Positions 1 to 9,232 of a stretch of DNA of 64,000 bases are shown one piece after another. The translations under genes and the position numbers were made by a program. Source of the stretch: Agarilytica rhodophyticola (GTDB lineage Bacteria > Pseudomonadota > Gammaproteobacteria > Pseudomonadales > Cellvibrionaceae); assembly GCF_002157225.2 (NCBI RefSeq), contig NZ_CP020038.1, positions 4,370,501 through 4,434,500 of the forward strand, in the 5' to 3' direction. How positions within the stretch are numbered: the first letter of the stretch is position 1; every line of letters starts with the position of its first letter. The notes beneath the pieces were generated by a model that was not told the origin of the DNA, made no database searches, and saw nothing but the letters and a program-made list of their open reading frames with translations.

Positions 1-1637
1 AAAAATGGCCAATCAATGTACTGAGGCTTAAGCTCGCGAGAATACGATGTGTCAGTCAGAACTCGATAACATTTGTCATCTGCATGTAAAGTATAATAAT
101 CTGCATGTCCCACATCATTCCAAGACAAGAACAACTCTTCACCATCGCTGTCATAGCTCGCTTGCACCGTAATGCTTTCGTTATCGCTACTAACTTGAGC
201 TTGATGCCTATTAATAATAGTTATTGGTTTATCTGATGACGCATGTGGTGTGATGCTCAACTTTGTGGTAATTTCGAATGGATAATAAATAAGTTGAGCA
301 TGTCCATTTTTCAGTGACTCGATAGTAGAGTAATTTACAAAATCGCTTCCTATACCAATTTCGGTAGTGACGGTTGCATCTCTCAAAATATCTGGATTAA
401 TTACAATTGCTAGATCTTTAATATTTCCAAACTCCGCACCATAACATGCGTGAGTACCATCAATATCTACACAATACTCTTTGCCCTGATAAAAAGAAGG
501 TTTACGTTCTAAATTAAATACTCCAATGGGTTTATCGTACAACGGCAATCCAGATATTTCAGAGGGGTCACTCTGTCCTGCACCTGGGGTCTTAAGAGTA
601 AAACTATCGATTAAGGAATCTTTTGTAATTTTACCTGTTAACTCAATCTCACCAGCAAACTTCATCGGTAGCGGACGATTCTCCTCACCTGAGGAAATAA
701 AGGATGTAATAAATCCGGCGACCCCAGCGATACCAGGAATAAAATTAGCAAACGAAGATCCGAGTAAAGAAAGAACATGTTTTGCGTACCAAGAGTCGGG
801 GTTTTTATTCACATCATCACGTAGACTATCCTTGGCGGACTGTACCTCTTTAAAAAATCTAGCACCTTTATCGATGGCCTTTTTAGTATCATACCGACCA
901 TTTACTTGACCGGAATTTAATATCTGGGAAAGCGTTAAATCCCCTTCAAGTTGGACATCTGATTCTTCTACACCATAAATCTTGAATCTTAACGATGCAT
1001 CCGTTGCTAAATTCTTCTGGAACCCCAGTATAGTAAAATCAACATAAGACCAGGCTCTACTCTGGGTTTGATGAGCAGCAGATAGAATCAGGTTCTGATC
1101 AAAACCTTCTAAAAAATAGTCTTTCCTTCCAAAGCTAAATAAGGCAGCTCGTTTGCCATTATATAACTGCTCGATTGTCGCAATAGCGTAGCTAAAATTA
1201 CTTTCACTAGTATTATAATAAATCACGCGCAGCGTACCGCGAAATCTATTATATAGAATAAACTTAGGGAACTTTATTTTTCGTTTTTCAGTACCAAAAT
1301 CACGATAGAGAAGCACCCACCCTTCTTCTGGCTTAATATCCGTATTTGCTTTTTTATTTAGTATACTGGCAGGGCCCTCGTTAATTTTATAAGGTAAGGA
1401 AACAATTGTTGGTGTTGTAGCCCCCTTTATAAATAGTTCATATGGTTGATCAGCTGTCCAATCCCAATCAGGATCAAGGTTAGGATCATTAGGGTCAGTA
1501 ATTCTGTAATTACTAAAATCCTCAGAAATACGAATGGGAGCAACAGGCTCACCGACAAATATCCATTGGGATGCGTTGGTCAGTACAGACAGGAAAAGCA
1601 AAAAAGATACTAATAGTGAGATTTTAAACTTTATCAT
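1..1637 (-). CDS. hypothetical secreted protein (3' end cut by window)
   Basis: The minus strand is open from an ATG at 1637 to the window edge, about 545 codons without a stop, and AGGGAG lies just upstream of the ATG. Residues 1-24 are a clear signal peptide (hydrophobic run LLVSFLLFLSVLTNA, with cleavage likely after TNA), so the protein is exported. The mature part is soluble and contains a Gly-rich hydrophobic stretch near residues 290-315 that could contact membrane. It then resumes as mixed beta-type sequence with a CVDIDGTHAC pair of cysteines. I do not recognise a family. The C-terminus lies outside the window. The reading frame was checked by reverse-complementing several consecutive lines and is continuous. 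Confidence 0.8.
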   Translation of the reverse strand, partial: MIKFKISLLVSFLLFLSVLTNASQWIFVGEPVAPIRISEDFSNYRITDPNDPNLDPDWDWTADQPYELFIKGATTPTIVSLPYKINEGPASILNKKANTDIKPEEGWVLLYRDFGTEKRKIKFPKFILYNRFRGTLRVIYYNTSESNFSYAIATIEQLYNGKRAALFSFGRKDYFLEGFDQNLILSAAHQTQSRAWSYVDFTILGFQKNLATDASLRFKIYGVEESDVQLEGDLTLSQILNSGQVNGRYDTKKAIDKGARFFKEVQSAKDSLRDDVNKNPDSWYAKHVLSLLGSSFANFIPGIAGVAGFITSFISSGEENRPLPMKFAGEIELTGKITKDSLIDSFTLKTPGAGQSDPSEISGLPLYDKPIGVFNLERKPSFYQGKEYCVDIDGTHACYGAEFGNIKDLAIVINPDILRDATVTTEIGIGSDFVNYSTIESLKNGHAQLIYYPFEITTKLSITPHASSDKPITIINRHQAQVSSDNESITVQASYDSDGEELFLSWNDVGHADYYTLHADDKCYRVLTDTSYSRELKPQYIDWPF

Positions 1638-2152
1638 TCAATACTCCCTTTTATTTTTGTATATTCCGAAATCGGAGACTGTATACATAAGGTAAAGGTA
1701 ATTGTCTTGAACGAGGTATTCCTGTAGTGCTATTTTAGAGAATATTTTTATGAAGGCCCGGCAATAAGTAGATTCATATATCTAAAAAACCTGGTGGCCA
1801 AAAGGGGTTAAATTGCGCCAAAACTATAGGATGATATATCATGACTGCGATAGTGAGTTAATTCTGTATTAGAAAAGATGTCGGGAATATTTATTTAATA
1901 AGAAGTGGTCTATTCAACAATAGACCACGTATAAGAAAAAGCAATAAAACTATAAGACTGTTATAACCACCAGCATAAGAAATTCTGATACTGGGTCATT
2001 GTTCTATTAAATGCTAGAGCTGCGTCTTCATTTTCATATAAACAATACGTCTTGTTTCATCTGAATTGGACTGCACATCATGAGATGTTATAGCGAAGTT
2101 TAATCTAAACCTTTCAAACATTAATAATAGATAGATCTAAGATTACATTACT
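1638..2152. other. intergenic, no gene seen
   Basis: About 515 bp between two minus-strand genes. I see no convincing ORF with a ribosome binding site, no RNA gene and no strong terminator. The promoter of the 2650 gene cannot lie here because that gene starts at the far end. Confidence 0.5.
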
Positions 2153-2650
2153 CTAATCTATATTTACAAACTCCCATAATAATTCAATAAAGACCATATT
2201 GCTCAATAAGATTCTATAATTTTTTAATATCATTAACCAATGAATAATTTTCAAAATAAAGATCACTATAAAATTAATTTTTCTTATTGAAAAAATCAAT
2301 TTATGATGTTTTAGTGGCCCAATTAGTATTCTAATATTTATATTGATCACTATACGTAAAGTAAAGATTATTTTCGTAAGGTTTTGTAAGCTGAGGGCAA
2401 GGTATTTGCAAAAAAACTTATAACAATTAAAATGTAGCTTTTGATTTATCTTATCATTGTGTATAAGGCTTCCAGAATTATCTTTTATTTTAATATATAT
2501 GACATTAGCATTTAAACTATTTTTTGTAAAAAAATAATCATATGAAATCGAATAAGAAGAAATACAAGTACTATTAAAGTTAGAGAAATTATCTTCACAA
2601 ATATTTAAGAGTAGTAATGCAAGACAATATAAAAAAAGAACATTTTTCAT
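2153..2650 (-). CDS. hypothetical small secreted protein
   Basis: A 165-codon frame. The ATG at 2650 is preceded by AGGAG with an 8-nt spacer, the best ribosome binding site in this part of the window. Residues 1-19 form a signal-peptide-like stretch (MKNVLFLYCLALLLLNIC). The rest is Lys/Asn/Ile-rich, and the C-terminal third is strongly hydrophobic (INFIVIFILKIIHWLMIL), which is odd for a secreted protein and could reflect decay or a frameshift after the first ~100 codons. There is no family match. Directly upstream lie five 11-bp tandem repeats that could control it. The start is well supported; the integrity of the C-terminus is not. Confidence 0.45.
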   Translation of the reverse strand: MKNVLFLYCLALLLLNICEDNFSNFNSTCISSYSISYDYFFTKNSLNANVIYIKIKDNSGSLIHNDKINQKLHFNCYKFFCKYLALSLQNLTKIIFTLRIVININIRILIGPLKHHKLIFSIRKINFIVIFILKIIHWLMILKNYRILLSNMVFIELLWEFVNID

Positions 2651-2712
2651 TTTCGTTTCTCCTGTAGATGGAGCTAACAGATTAGAAAAATATTTATACT
2701 CAGCCAGTATAC

Positions 2713-2767
2713 CTGTAGTGTATCTGTAGTGTATCTGTAGTGTATCTGTAGTGTATCTGTAGTGTAT
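2713..2767. repeat. five perfect 11-bp tandem repeats
   Basis: CTGTAGTGTAT is repeated five times head to tail without a mismatch, about 60 bp upstream of the ATG at 2650. A period of 11 bp is close to one helical turn, so a protein could contact one face of the DNA. Alternatively it is a slippage-prone microsatellite. The rest of the 2651-3006 spacer shows nothing else. Confidence 0.9.
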
Positions 2768-3006
2768 TTAGATCATTTTTTTCGCAACCGAACAAAAAAA
2801 GACCAGCACTGCAAATTTAATAATCGAAATTAGAGTTTATTACATAGTAGCCTCTATGGATAATGAAGATCATTTTTAAAAGATTAGAGATTAATGAACC
2901 AATATTACGCAATGTTAAGATAGGCCATTATTTGACATCGTAGGATCACACGAGAGCAATACAAAGAATATTAGATAATTATAAGAAGTCGTTAGATCTG
3001 AAGAAA

Positions 3007-4707
3007 TTAATTTTGTTTTGATTGAAAGGTGTTTTTAGCATGATCCAAAGCTTTTGCTACAAATAATGTATTAGGATGATCCTTACCCAGAAGCGCCGTA
3101 AAAGATTTAAGAGCTATTTGGTATTCATTTATAGATTTTTGATAATCGCCTTTGAGAAGATAAATTTTACCCATATTATTGCGAGTTGTAGCAACACTCG
3201 GATGAATTTCCCCAAACGCTTTGGTAAAAATTAATAGCGATTTTTTAATTAGCTCAATGGCTTTATCATATTCTTCTTTTTTTATCCAGACCTCCGCAAT
3301 ATTATTTTTTGCTCTTGCAACGGCAGGGTGTTCTTCACCAAAAGTTTCTATATCATTATTTAAAGCAAATTTATAATATTCGAACGCTTTGTCATAATTT
3401 CCTTTTGCCATCCAAACAGATGCAATATTATTATATAGAATAGAAACGTCGGGATGATTACTCGTCAGAACTTTAAGACGTATAGTTAGTGATTTCTCAT
3501 AATAATAAAGTGCTTCATCATAGTCTTTCTTATAAAATAAAGAAACCCCCATATTGCCATATTGATACGCGACCGAAGGATGTTGATCGCTCCATAAAGC
3601 AATATTAATATTCAAAGCATTAGAATAATACTCTATAGCTTCGTCATACTTTCCAAGTTTGTCATATATGACACCCGTATTATTATATATACTCGCAATC
3701 TGCTCGTGGCTTTCCCCAAGAATATCTCGGCTTTCTGCTAGAGCTTCTTGATAATACTTAAGTGCTTTGGTGTATTCTCCTTTTTGTTCTAACGCAAGAC
3801 CTATATTGTTGCGATATGCATTAATTTCAACCTTTGTCCGATTTTTTATTTTTTGTGCTGTTTCTATTGCAAGGCTGTAGTTTCTTATAGCCTTATCATA
3901 TTTACCTAATGCAAGGAAACATTCGCCTAAACCATTATAAATTCTTGATTTAAGATCCCAATCTATAATATCTGACTCTTCAATTTTTTTTATTCCTTTT
4001 GCGAAATATCCCAGTGACTCGATGTAATCACCAAGCAGATGTGCTACAACACCTGCTTCATATAAATATCGCTCGTTATCTGGATGAAAAATCACCGCTT
4101 GCTTAAAATTCTTATAAGCAGACTTATATTGTAAGTCCAACTTGTAAAAACCGCCTAATTCAAAACTTGTATCAGCTAGCTGTTGACTCTGCATTTTTTG
4201 CTTTTTAATAAGTAACTTCTTTACCAATTCAAAATCATATTCATCTTTCGCTTTGATTAGTTGTTTCGTTAAATCTTTATCAGAATCCAATAAACGAATA
4301 CGGTCAGATAGAACGTCGACTTGTTTAAGTAAATCTTGTGTATACTCTGTCGCTAAAATTAACTTCTCCTTATTCCCCAAACTTTCGCGTCTTTCTTTTT
4401 TTCTAAAATTGGACAAATAGTAATCAATGCGACTTTCTAAATTTTTTAGCTTTACTTCATAATCTTTAATTTGAGATAAATGTTTAGGATTACCACGAAT
4501 ATTAATAACACCTTGATTAACTTCAATAGTCACAGGCACTCCCTCGATATTTAAGATACCTAGGTTAACATAACTATTTTCACAGCCTGCTATACTCGGA
4601 CAAGAATTTTCATATGAAACAGGTAAAACCAAAGGCGTTGCAGACAAAAAACACACACTAACAACAAATTTCAACTTGGTGTATTTTTTACTATTTTGCT
4701 TTTTCAA
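3007..4707 (-). CDS. exported TPR (kinesin-light-chain type) protein
   Basis: 566 residues. The N-terminus (residues 13-31, VVSVCFLSATPLVLPVS) is a signal peptide or anchor, followed by a short beta segment containing VNQGVINIRGN. A predicted coiled coil (about 60-160, rich in Lys, Glu and Leu) comes next. From about 180 to 550 there are roughly nine tetratricopeptide repeats of the 42-residue type, with signatures such as YDEAIEYYSNALNI and HPSVAYQYGNMG. TPR arrays are protein-protein scaffolds, and no catalytic domain is visible. The ATG at 4707 lies inside the 3' end of the upstream gene (17-nt overlap), so the two are translationally coupled and probably act together. The exact partner is unknown. 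Confidence 0.85.
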   Translation of the reverse strand: MKKQNSKKYTKLKFVVSVCFLSATPLVLPVSYENSCPSIAGCENSYVNLGILNIEGVPVTIEVNQGVINIRGNPKHLSQIKDYEVKLKNLESRIDYYLSNFRKKERRESLGNKEKLILATEYTQDLLKQVDVLSDRIRLLDSDKDLTKQLIKAKDEYDFELVKKLLIKKQKMQSQQLADTSFELGGFYKLDLQYKSAYKNFKQAVIFHPDNERYLYEAGVVAHLLGDYIESLGYFAKGIKKIEESDIIDWDLKSRIYNGLGECFLALGKYDKAIRNYSLAIETAQKIKNRTKVEINAYRNNIGLALEQKGEYTKALKYYQEALAESRDILGESHEQIASIYNNTGVIYDKLGKYDEAIEYYSNALNINIALWSDQHPSVAYQYGNMGVSLFYKKDYDEALYYYEKSLTIRLKVLTSNHPDVSILYNNIASVWMAKGNYDKAFEYYKFALNNDIETFGEEHPAVARAKNNIAEVWIKKEEYDKAIELIKKSLLIFTKAFGEIHPSVATTRNNMGKIYLLKGDYQKSINEYQIALKSFTALLGKDHPNTLFVAKALDHAKNTFQSKQN

Positions 4708-5401
4708 TTTTTACTACGCCTTTATTATAATTAATAAATATCTCGTTTTTTGGCAGTTCAAAATCGTTTTCTATAATACTTCTCGGGTCATCTCTAGTGC
4801 TCACATTGTAAAAGTACATAATCAAAATGAGAGCACCGACAAGAGTAATCAAAGTAAAAAAACACAGGGATATTAAGTTCGATTTACTTAGGCTGTTAAA
4901 AAAAATATAGGCTAAACTAGGTTCCGAGAAGCCTGTTGAGGCTCTTGAATTTTCGTCACTCTCTTCTGGCTTCTTATTATTTTTTTCACTTATAGTTGAT
5001 GAAGATACAGATAATCTTTCAGTGTTATTGATTACATCTGTGCTCCCTTTTTTTATAGAACATCGGATTTCCCGCCAATGAGACCAAGAATCTTCAAAAG
5101 CATCATGCCACTTCTGTGAAATAGCTTCCTGTTGGCACTGTTCATAGATAAACGCTAACCATGCATCGCGATTAGCACCGCTGGGTATTATATTTTTTGA
5201 CCCCCACCTTTTTAAAGTATCTTCCGATAAACCATTAACCGCAGGTGAAATTTCCTCCAAAGCATTTACTATTTCGCAGTAACTCCAGCCACCAATATTT
5301 TTCGCCGCACGAAATAATTCACTCGGTGGGATTTTTTTATAGTTATCAAAAGGAGGGGGAGACTTCAGCTTCCTTGTATTTTTACATAAAGTCCTATTCA
5401 T
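4691..5401 (-). CDS. membrane protein with putative N-terminal HTH
   Basis: 236 residues. Residues 26-110 are helical. A helix-turn-helix-like segment is visible (GLSEDTLKRWGSKNIIPSG, 57-75), and residues 76-110 are rich in Trp. Residues 115-160 form a Ser/Glu/Asn-rich linker. One transmembrane helix lies at 176-198, followed by a 38-residue tail outside the cytoplasm that ends INYNKGVVKIEKAK. The layout resembles one-component membrane regulators of the ToxR/CadC kind, but the DNA-binding part is not recognisably an OmpR winged helix, so DNA binding is only inferred. The tail shares an NxGVxxI pattern with the N-terminus of the overlapping TPR protein, suggesting the two touch outside the membrane. 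Confidence 0.75.
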   Translation of the reverse strand: MNRTLCKNTRKLKSPPPFDNYKKIPPSELFRAAKNIGGWSYCEIVNALEEISPAVNGLSEDTLKRWGSKNIIPSGANRDAWLAFIYEQCQQEAISQKWHDAFEDSWSHWREIRCSIKKGSTDVINNTERLSVSSSTISEKNNKKPEESDENSRASTGFSEPSLAYIFFNSLSKSNLISLCFFTLITLVGALILIMYFYNVSTRDDPRSIIENDFELPKNEIFINYNKGVVKIEKAK

Positions 5402-5774
5402 GAAATTTACCCTAATAGAAATCTACATTTTCTATTTTATTTTATGATTCTTATCATTTAAATTAACCATAAAAATATATAGCCATATTTTTATTACTAT
5501 ATATATTCTATGCCAATGATTATGATTTTGTGATGTTACAAACGTCATTTTTTATACCATTAGATTAGAAAAAAACAACTTTTTTATAAAAATTTGGTGC
5601 GTTCACTCTCGTATTAAGTCACATGGCATAAGCAATATGAAACGTAACAGGTCAAACTCTTTCTTATAAAAAGCTTTAACAACCAAATTAAAAAACGACA
5701 AAATAAAAATTTTGACGATTTTTTAAATCCTATAAATGTGAAGACAGAGGGTTTTCCGCGACTCGTAATGGAGA
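5402..5774. other. AT-rich leader region with a hairpin at 5469-5494
   Basis: This is non-coding sequence upstream of the minus-strand HTH/TPR pair. A perfect 10-bp inverted repeat (ATAAAAATAT and its complement, 6-nt loop) lies at 5469-5494, about 70 bp upstream of the ATG at 5401. It could be an operator or simply AT-rich sequence. No other signal was found. Confidence 0.4.
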
Positions 5775-6092
5775 CTAGGGCCTGTTCACACTAATGGAAT
5801 CGCACCTGCTGGTAAGCATTTTTTCGACTAGCTAGGCAACACAAACGCCGTTTAGTTATTCTAAATAAGTGCGTGTTAACAACGCTAGGCGGAAAAATGC
5901 TACCAGCCCTTGGCAGTTGCTCCTGCACTGCCCTAATACACCACATCCATGTGGCTATTCGGGTTTGCACTCAAAGGCGCTACTCTGCGTTACTCATCGC
6001 TCATTTAGAGCGACTAAACTACACTCTTCGCGCCTTGATTAGCACTTTTGAGTGCAAACAGGAGCGGTTAAATTAGTGTGAACAGGCCCTAG
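5775..6092. mobile_element. MITE-like element with terminal inverted repeats
   Basis: The sequence CTAGGGCCTGTTCACACTAA at 5775-5794 recurs as its exact reverse complement at 6073-6092. Inward of these 20 bp the ends continue to resemble each other (AATGGAATCGCACCTG against AATTTAACCGCTCCTG), giving imperfect arms of about 38 bp. If the outer CTAG is a 4-bp target duplication, the terminal repeats are 16 bp starting GGCCTGTTC. The interior is about 240 bp, visibly more GC-rich than the flanks, and holds only a short meaningless ORF (5873-6076), so it is non-autonomous. The transposase that would mobilise it is not in the window and I cannot assign an IS family. Confidence 0.7.
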
Positions 6093-6345
6093 GTTACTTC
6101 TCTATTTGATGACGATATCATTATAGCTAAGCTGCAATGAGAGAAACCTTTAACACTAGATAATACGACAGTGCAAGCACAAAGACGTATAACAAGATGG
6201 CTTTAAGTTATCTTTAATATGAAGCTATTATTATGTGTAATTATTTATAATAACTTTAATTGAATGTAAGAATTAGCAACTTTGGAAATCGCACCTACCA
6301 ACTTTAAGTACTGGTCGTCCAGCTTATCAGCCCACTAAAAATATA

Positions 6346-7260
6346 TTACTCCACACCAAATCGTAAGACTATCCCTTTTATACTCCAGTTTAAGGTTGTA
6401 CCTGCAGCAGCAACTAGGATAGCCAGCGACCCAAATATTTGAATAGTATTTAAAGTATTATCAAAAGCAAGCCAGTCAACTATGACAGCAACTACAGGAT
6501 AAATAAACGATATAGCACCTATGAGGGCAGTAGGTATTTTTTGAATGGCACTATATAAAAATAGACACATTAATCCTGTATGCACAAACCCAATGGTAGC
6601 TAATAGCAGCCATGAAACTAAAGGTATTTCCGACCAAGCATCCACGGGTGCTAGGGGGAAAAGAACTAAAGCACCAATAAAAAGCTGGAATGCTACAATA
6701 ATATGAGGTGGGGTATCCTTTAACTTTTTAGTAATTGCTGCACATACGGCATAACAAAATGCTGCCAAAAGTGCAAATAACACACCTACTATATAGTTAC
6801 TATTAGCATTGAGAGTATCTTTGCTCTGCTTTCCCGTGATAATTAAAACTGCGCCAATAAAAGCTAACACCAGCCATAAAACTTTATTTAAACCAATTTT
6901 TTCTCCAAAAAAAAGAAAACCAAATGCTATAAGTATAAATGGTTCAACATGGTAGACGATTGTCGCGATAGAAATTGATGATAGAGAGTAGGCCTTAAAC
7001 AAAAATAGCCAATTAAAAGCCAAGGCAATGCCACCAATACCTAAGTAAGTTAAAAGCCGCTTATCAAAGCGAATAGTTTTATGTAATCCTTTAGTAAAAC
7101 ACACTATTGCCATGAACATGGCACCCAAAAAACACCGCCAGAAAACAACCATCTGGGGATCCTGTTTAGACATTACAACAAAGTAACCAACAGTTCCAGC
7201 GATAACCATAGAGGCGGTCATCTCAAGGCTGCCTTTAAAGTTGTCGTTTTTTGTCATCAT
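6346..7260 (-). CDS. EamA/DMT-family exporter
   Basis: 304 residues with ten predicted membrane helices arranged as two homologous halves of five, as in drug/metabolite transporters of the EamA type. The first half has the typical WRCFLGAMFMAIV helix and the second ends with SFIYPVVAVIVDWLAF. It is the last gene of the biosynthetic operon, 63 bp after the MaoC gene, so a role in exporting the product or an intermediate is a reasonable inference. EamA proteins also export amino acids and other metabolites, so the substrate is open. ATGs at 7260 and 7257 are both possible starts. Confidence 0.9.
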   Translation of the reverse strand: MMTKNDNFKGSLEMTASMVIAGTVGYFVVMSKQDPQMVVFWRCFLGAMFMAIVCFTKGLHKTIRFDKRLLTYLGIGGIALAFNWLFLFKAYSLSSISIATIVYHVEPFILIAFGFLFFGEKIGLNKVLWLVLAFIGAVLIITGKQSKDTLNANSNYIVGVLFALLAAFCYAVCAAITKKLKDTPPHIIVAFQLFIGALVLFPLAPVDAWSEIPLVSWLLLATIGFVHTGLMCLFLYSAIQKIPTALIGAISFIYPVVAVIVDWLAFDNTLNTIQIFGSLAILVAAAGTTLNWSIKGIVLRFGVE

Positions 7261-7323
7261 ACGCGAAAGCCCTTATTAAAAAGCTATTATTACCGAATTG
7301 CTGATAGAAAAAAAACTAATTTT

Positions 7324-7797
7324 CTATACCAGTTTAAACAAGAATGGGAATGAATTGACATGAACTGTTTGCTTTTCATTGGGCACGTAGGAAAACGCGT
7401 CACCATCTACAAGTTGTTTACCCGTCTGATTAAATATTTGGGTGCTCACTTTCACACGATTTTGAGGAATCTTCTCCAATACTTTAAGTTTTATTTCGAT
7501 AACATCACCTATTTTAATAGGGCTTAAAAACTTTAAGTTTTGTGATAAGTAAACACTTCCTGGGCCAGGTAAGCTACATGATAGCGCGGCGCTTATGATT
7601 GCACCACTTAGCATTCCATGGGCGATCCGTTCACCAAATATTGTATCTCTAGCGTATTTCTCATCCAAATGGATGGGATTCATATCTCCAGAAACTGTCG
7701 AGAACAAGTCTATATCTTGCTCGATAACTTCCCTGTATAAAGTGATCTCTTCATCAACATAAAGTTCGTCAAAAGGTGTGCTTTCAAGTATATACAT
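7324..7797 (-). CDS. MaoC-like (R)-hydroxyacyl dehydratase/hydratase
   Basis: 157 residues, a single hot-dog domain of the (R)-specific enoyl hydratase (PhaJ/MaoC) type. The hydratase 2 signature is intact: GDMNPIHLDEKYA supplies the catalytic Asp and His, and HGML comes shortly after. In this cluster it is the only candidate to dehydrate 3-hydroxyacyl-ACP (or -CoA) made by the ketoreductase, replacing FabZ. It lies 28 bp downstream of the FAD-linked dehydrogenase gene in the same transcript. Confidence 0.9.
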   Translation of the reverse strand: MYILESTPFDELYVDEEITLYREVIEQDIDLFSTVSGDMNPIHLDEKYARDTIFGERIAHGMLSGAIISAALSCSLPGPGSVYLSQNLKFLSPIKIGDVIEIKLKVLEKIPQNRVKVSTQIFNQTGKQLVDGDAFSYVPNEKQTVHVNSFPFLFKLV

Positions 7798-7825
7798 TTA
7801 ATAGCCTTTTAGTCCTATTTGACAT

Positions 7826-9208
7826 TCAAACGTGAATAACTTTACCCGGATTCAGGATATTTTTAGGATCTAGCGCTAGCTTAATTTTTTTCATTAGGTC
7901 GACTGAGACGTCACCTAATTCTTTATTTAGAAAGTTAATTTTATGCATGCCTACGCCATGCTCTCCTGTACATGTTCCCTCAAAGTCAATAGCTCGCATA
8001 ACTAGATTGTTATTTAACTCTTCAGCAATTAACTTCTCTTCTTCATTTTCCGGGTCGATCAAATACCCGAAATGAAAGTTCCCGTCTCCTACATGTCCGA
8101 CCAGAAAATAAGGTATTCCCGAAGAATTAACTTCTTCAATAGATGCTAATAAACACTCCGCTAATCGATCTATTGGCACACAAGTATCAGTGCTAACCGA
8201 CCTTGCATTTTTCTTCGAGGCTATCGCAGCATAATAAGCATTATGCCTAGCTTGCCATAGCTTATTTCTTTCATTAGCATCTGTTGCCCAAGTAAATTCT
8301 GAACCTCCGTATTCCGATACAATAGTAGACACCTTATCAACTTGCTCCTCAATATAGCTTTGTGAACCATGAAACTCCATTAGTAGTTTCGGGCATTCAC
8401 TTAAAGATAAATTACTGTACTTGTTTACCAAAGACATGGTATGACCATCGATAAGCTCTACTTTCGCGATAGGCACACTTTCCTGTATAATTTTTATTAC
8501 TGACAAAATCGCCGCTTGTATGTTTTGAAATGAGCAGATAGCTGCAGATATTATCTCAGGTATTGGATAGAGCTTTATAGTTATCTCGGTTATTATACCG
8601 AGAGTCCCTTCACTGCCAACAATGAGATGAGTTAAGTCGTAGCCTGCGCTAGTTTTCTTTGCTTTAGATCCTGTTTTGGCAATAAGTCCCTCACTCGTTA
8701 CGACTTCTAAAGCAAGCACATTCTCTTTCATTGTGCCATATTTTACAGCGTTGGTGCCGCTCGCCCCTGTTGCACACATACCACCAATACTGGCATTGAC
8801 ACCCGGACCAATAGGAAAACATACCCCTAACTCTTCGAGAGCTTTGTCCAATTGATTACGGGTAACCCCCGGCTGCACCGTCGCTGTGAACGAACTGGGG
8901 CATACTTCGATAATTTGATTCATTTTACTCATATTGATAGTAATGCCGCCTTTGATCGCCAGTACATGTCCTTCTACAGATGTGCCTTCGCCAAAAGGTA
9001 TCACAGGAAGCTCAAATCGATTAGCAATTCGAACAATATCACTTACTTGTTTACTATCTACCGGAAATACCACCAGGTCCGGAAGTGAAATATGCACATA
9101 TGGCGACTGGTCTTGACCATGATTTTTCCTTACTTCATTATCATCAAAGCATTCAATATCAAGTTCATTAAATGCTTGTATAAGCGTATTTATAAGTGCG
9201 TTATTCAT
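7826..9208 (-). CDS. FAD-linked 2-hydroxyacid dehydrogenase (GlcD/D-LDH family)
   Basis: 460 residues of the VAO/PCMH flavoprotein fold. The N-terminal FAD_binding_4 domain carries the PP-loop (PFGEGTSVEGH) and GASGTNAVKYGTMKENV. The C-terminal FAD-oxidase_C domain carries HVGDGNFH and the GEHGVGMHK motif typical of glycolate oxidase subunit D and D-lactate dehydrogenases. Family members oxidise 2-hydroxyacids to 2-oxoacids, usually passing electrons to quinone or cytochrome. Its neighbour three genes up, an aminotransferase, would accept such a 2-oxoacid. This suggests the pathway passes through a 2-hydroxy/2-oxo/2-amino acid series (inference). The ATG start at 9208 leaves 24 bp to the ketoreductase stop. 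Confidence 0.92.
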   Translation of the reverse strand: MNNALINTLIQAFNELDIECFDDNEVRKNHGQDQSPYVHISLPDLVVFPVDSKQVSDIVRIANRFELPVIPFGEGTSVEGHVLAIKGGITINMSKMNQIIEVCPSSFTATVQPGVTRNQLDKALEELGVCFPIGPGVNASIGGMCATGASGTNAVKYGTMKENVLALEVVTSEGLIAKTGSKAKKTSAGYDLTHLIVGSEGTLGIITEITIKLYPIPEIISAAICSFQNIQAAILSVIKIIQESVPIAKVELIDGHTMSLVNKYSNLSLSECPKLLMEFHGSQSYIEEQVDKVSTIVSEYGGSEFTWATDANERNKLWQARHNAYYAAIASKKNARSVSTDTCVPIDRLAECLLASIEEVNSSGIPYFLVGHVGDGNFHFGYLIDPENEEEKLIAEELNNNLVMRAIDFEGTCTGEHGVGMHKINFLNKELGDVSVDLMKKIKLALDPKNILNPGKVIHV

Positions 9209-9232
9209 TCGACTTTTCTGCCTAAGTGATGA

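Noticed and set aside
526-909. Plus-strand ORF of 127 codons
   Set aside because: It is the antisense of the minus-strand secreted protein gene, whose frame is continuous through it; it has no ribosome binding site and low-complexity composition.
2713-2767. Tandem repeats as a CRISPR array
   Set aside because: The units are 11 bp and contiguous with no spacers, and no cas genes are present.
5873-6076. Plus-strand ORF of 67 codons
   Set aside because: It lies wholly inside the MITE-like element and reads as random sequence of its inverted repeat.
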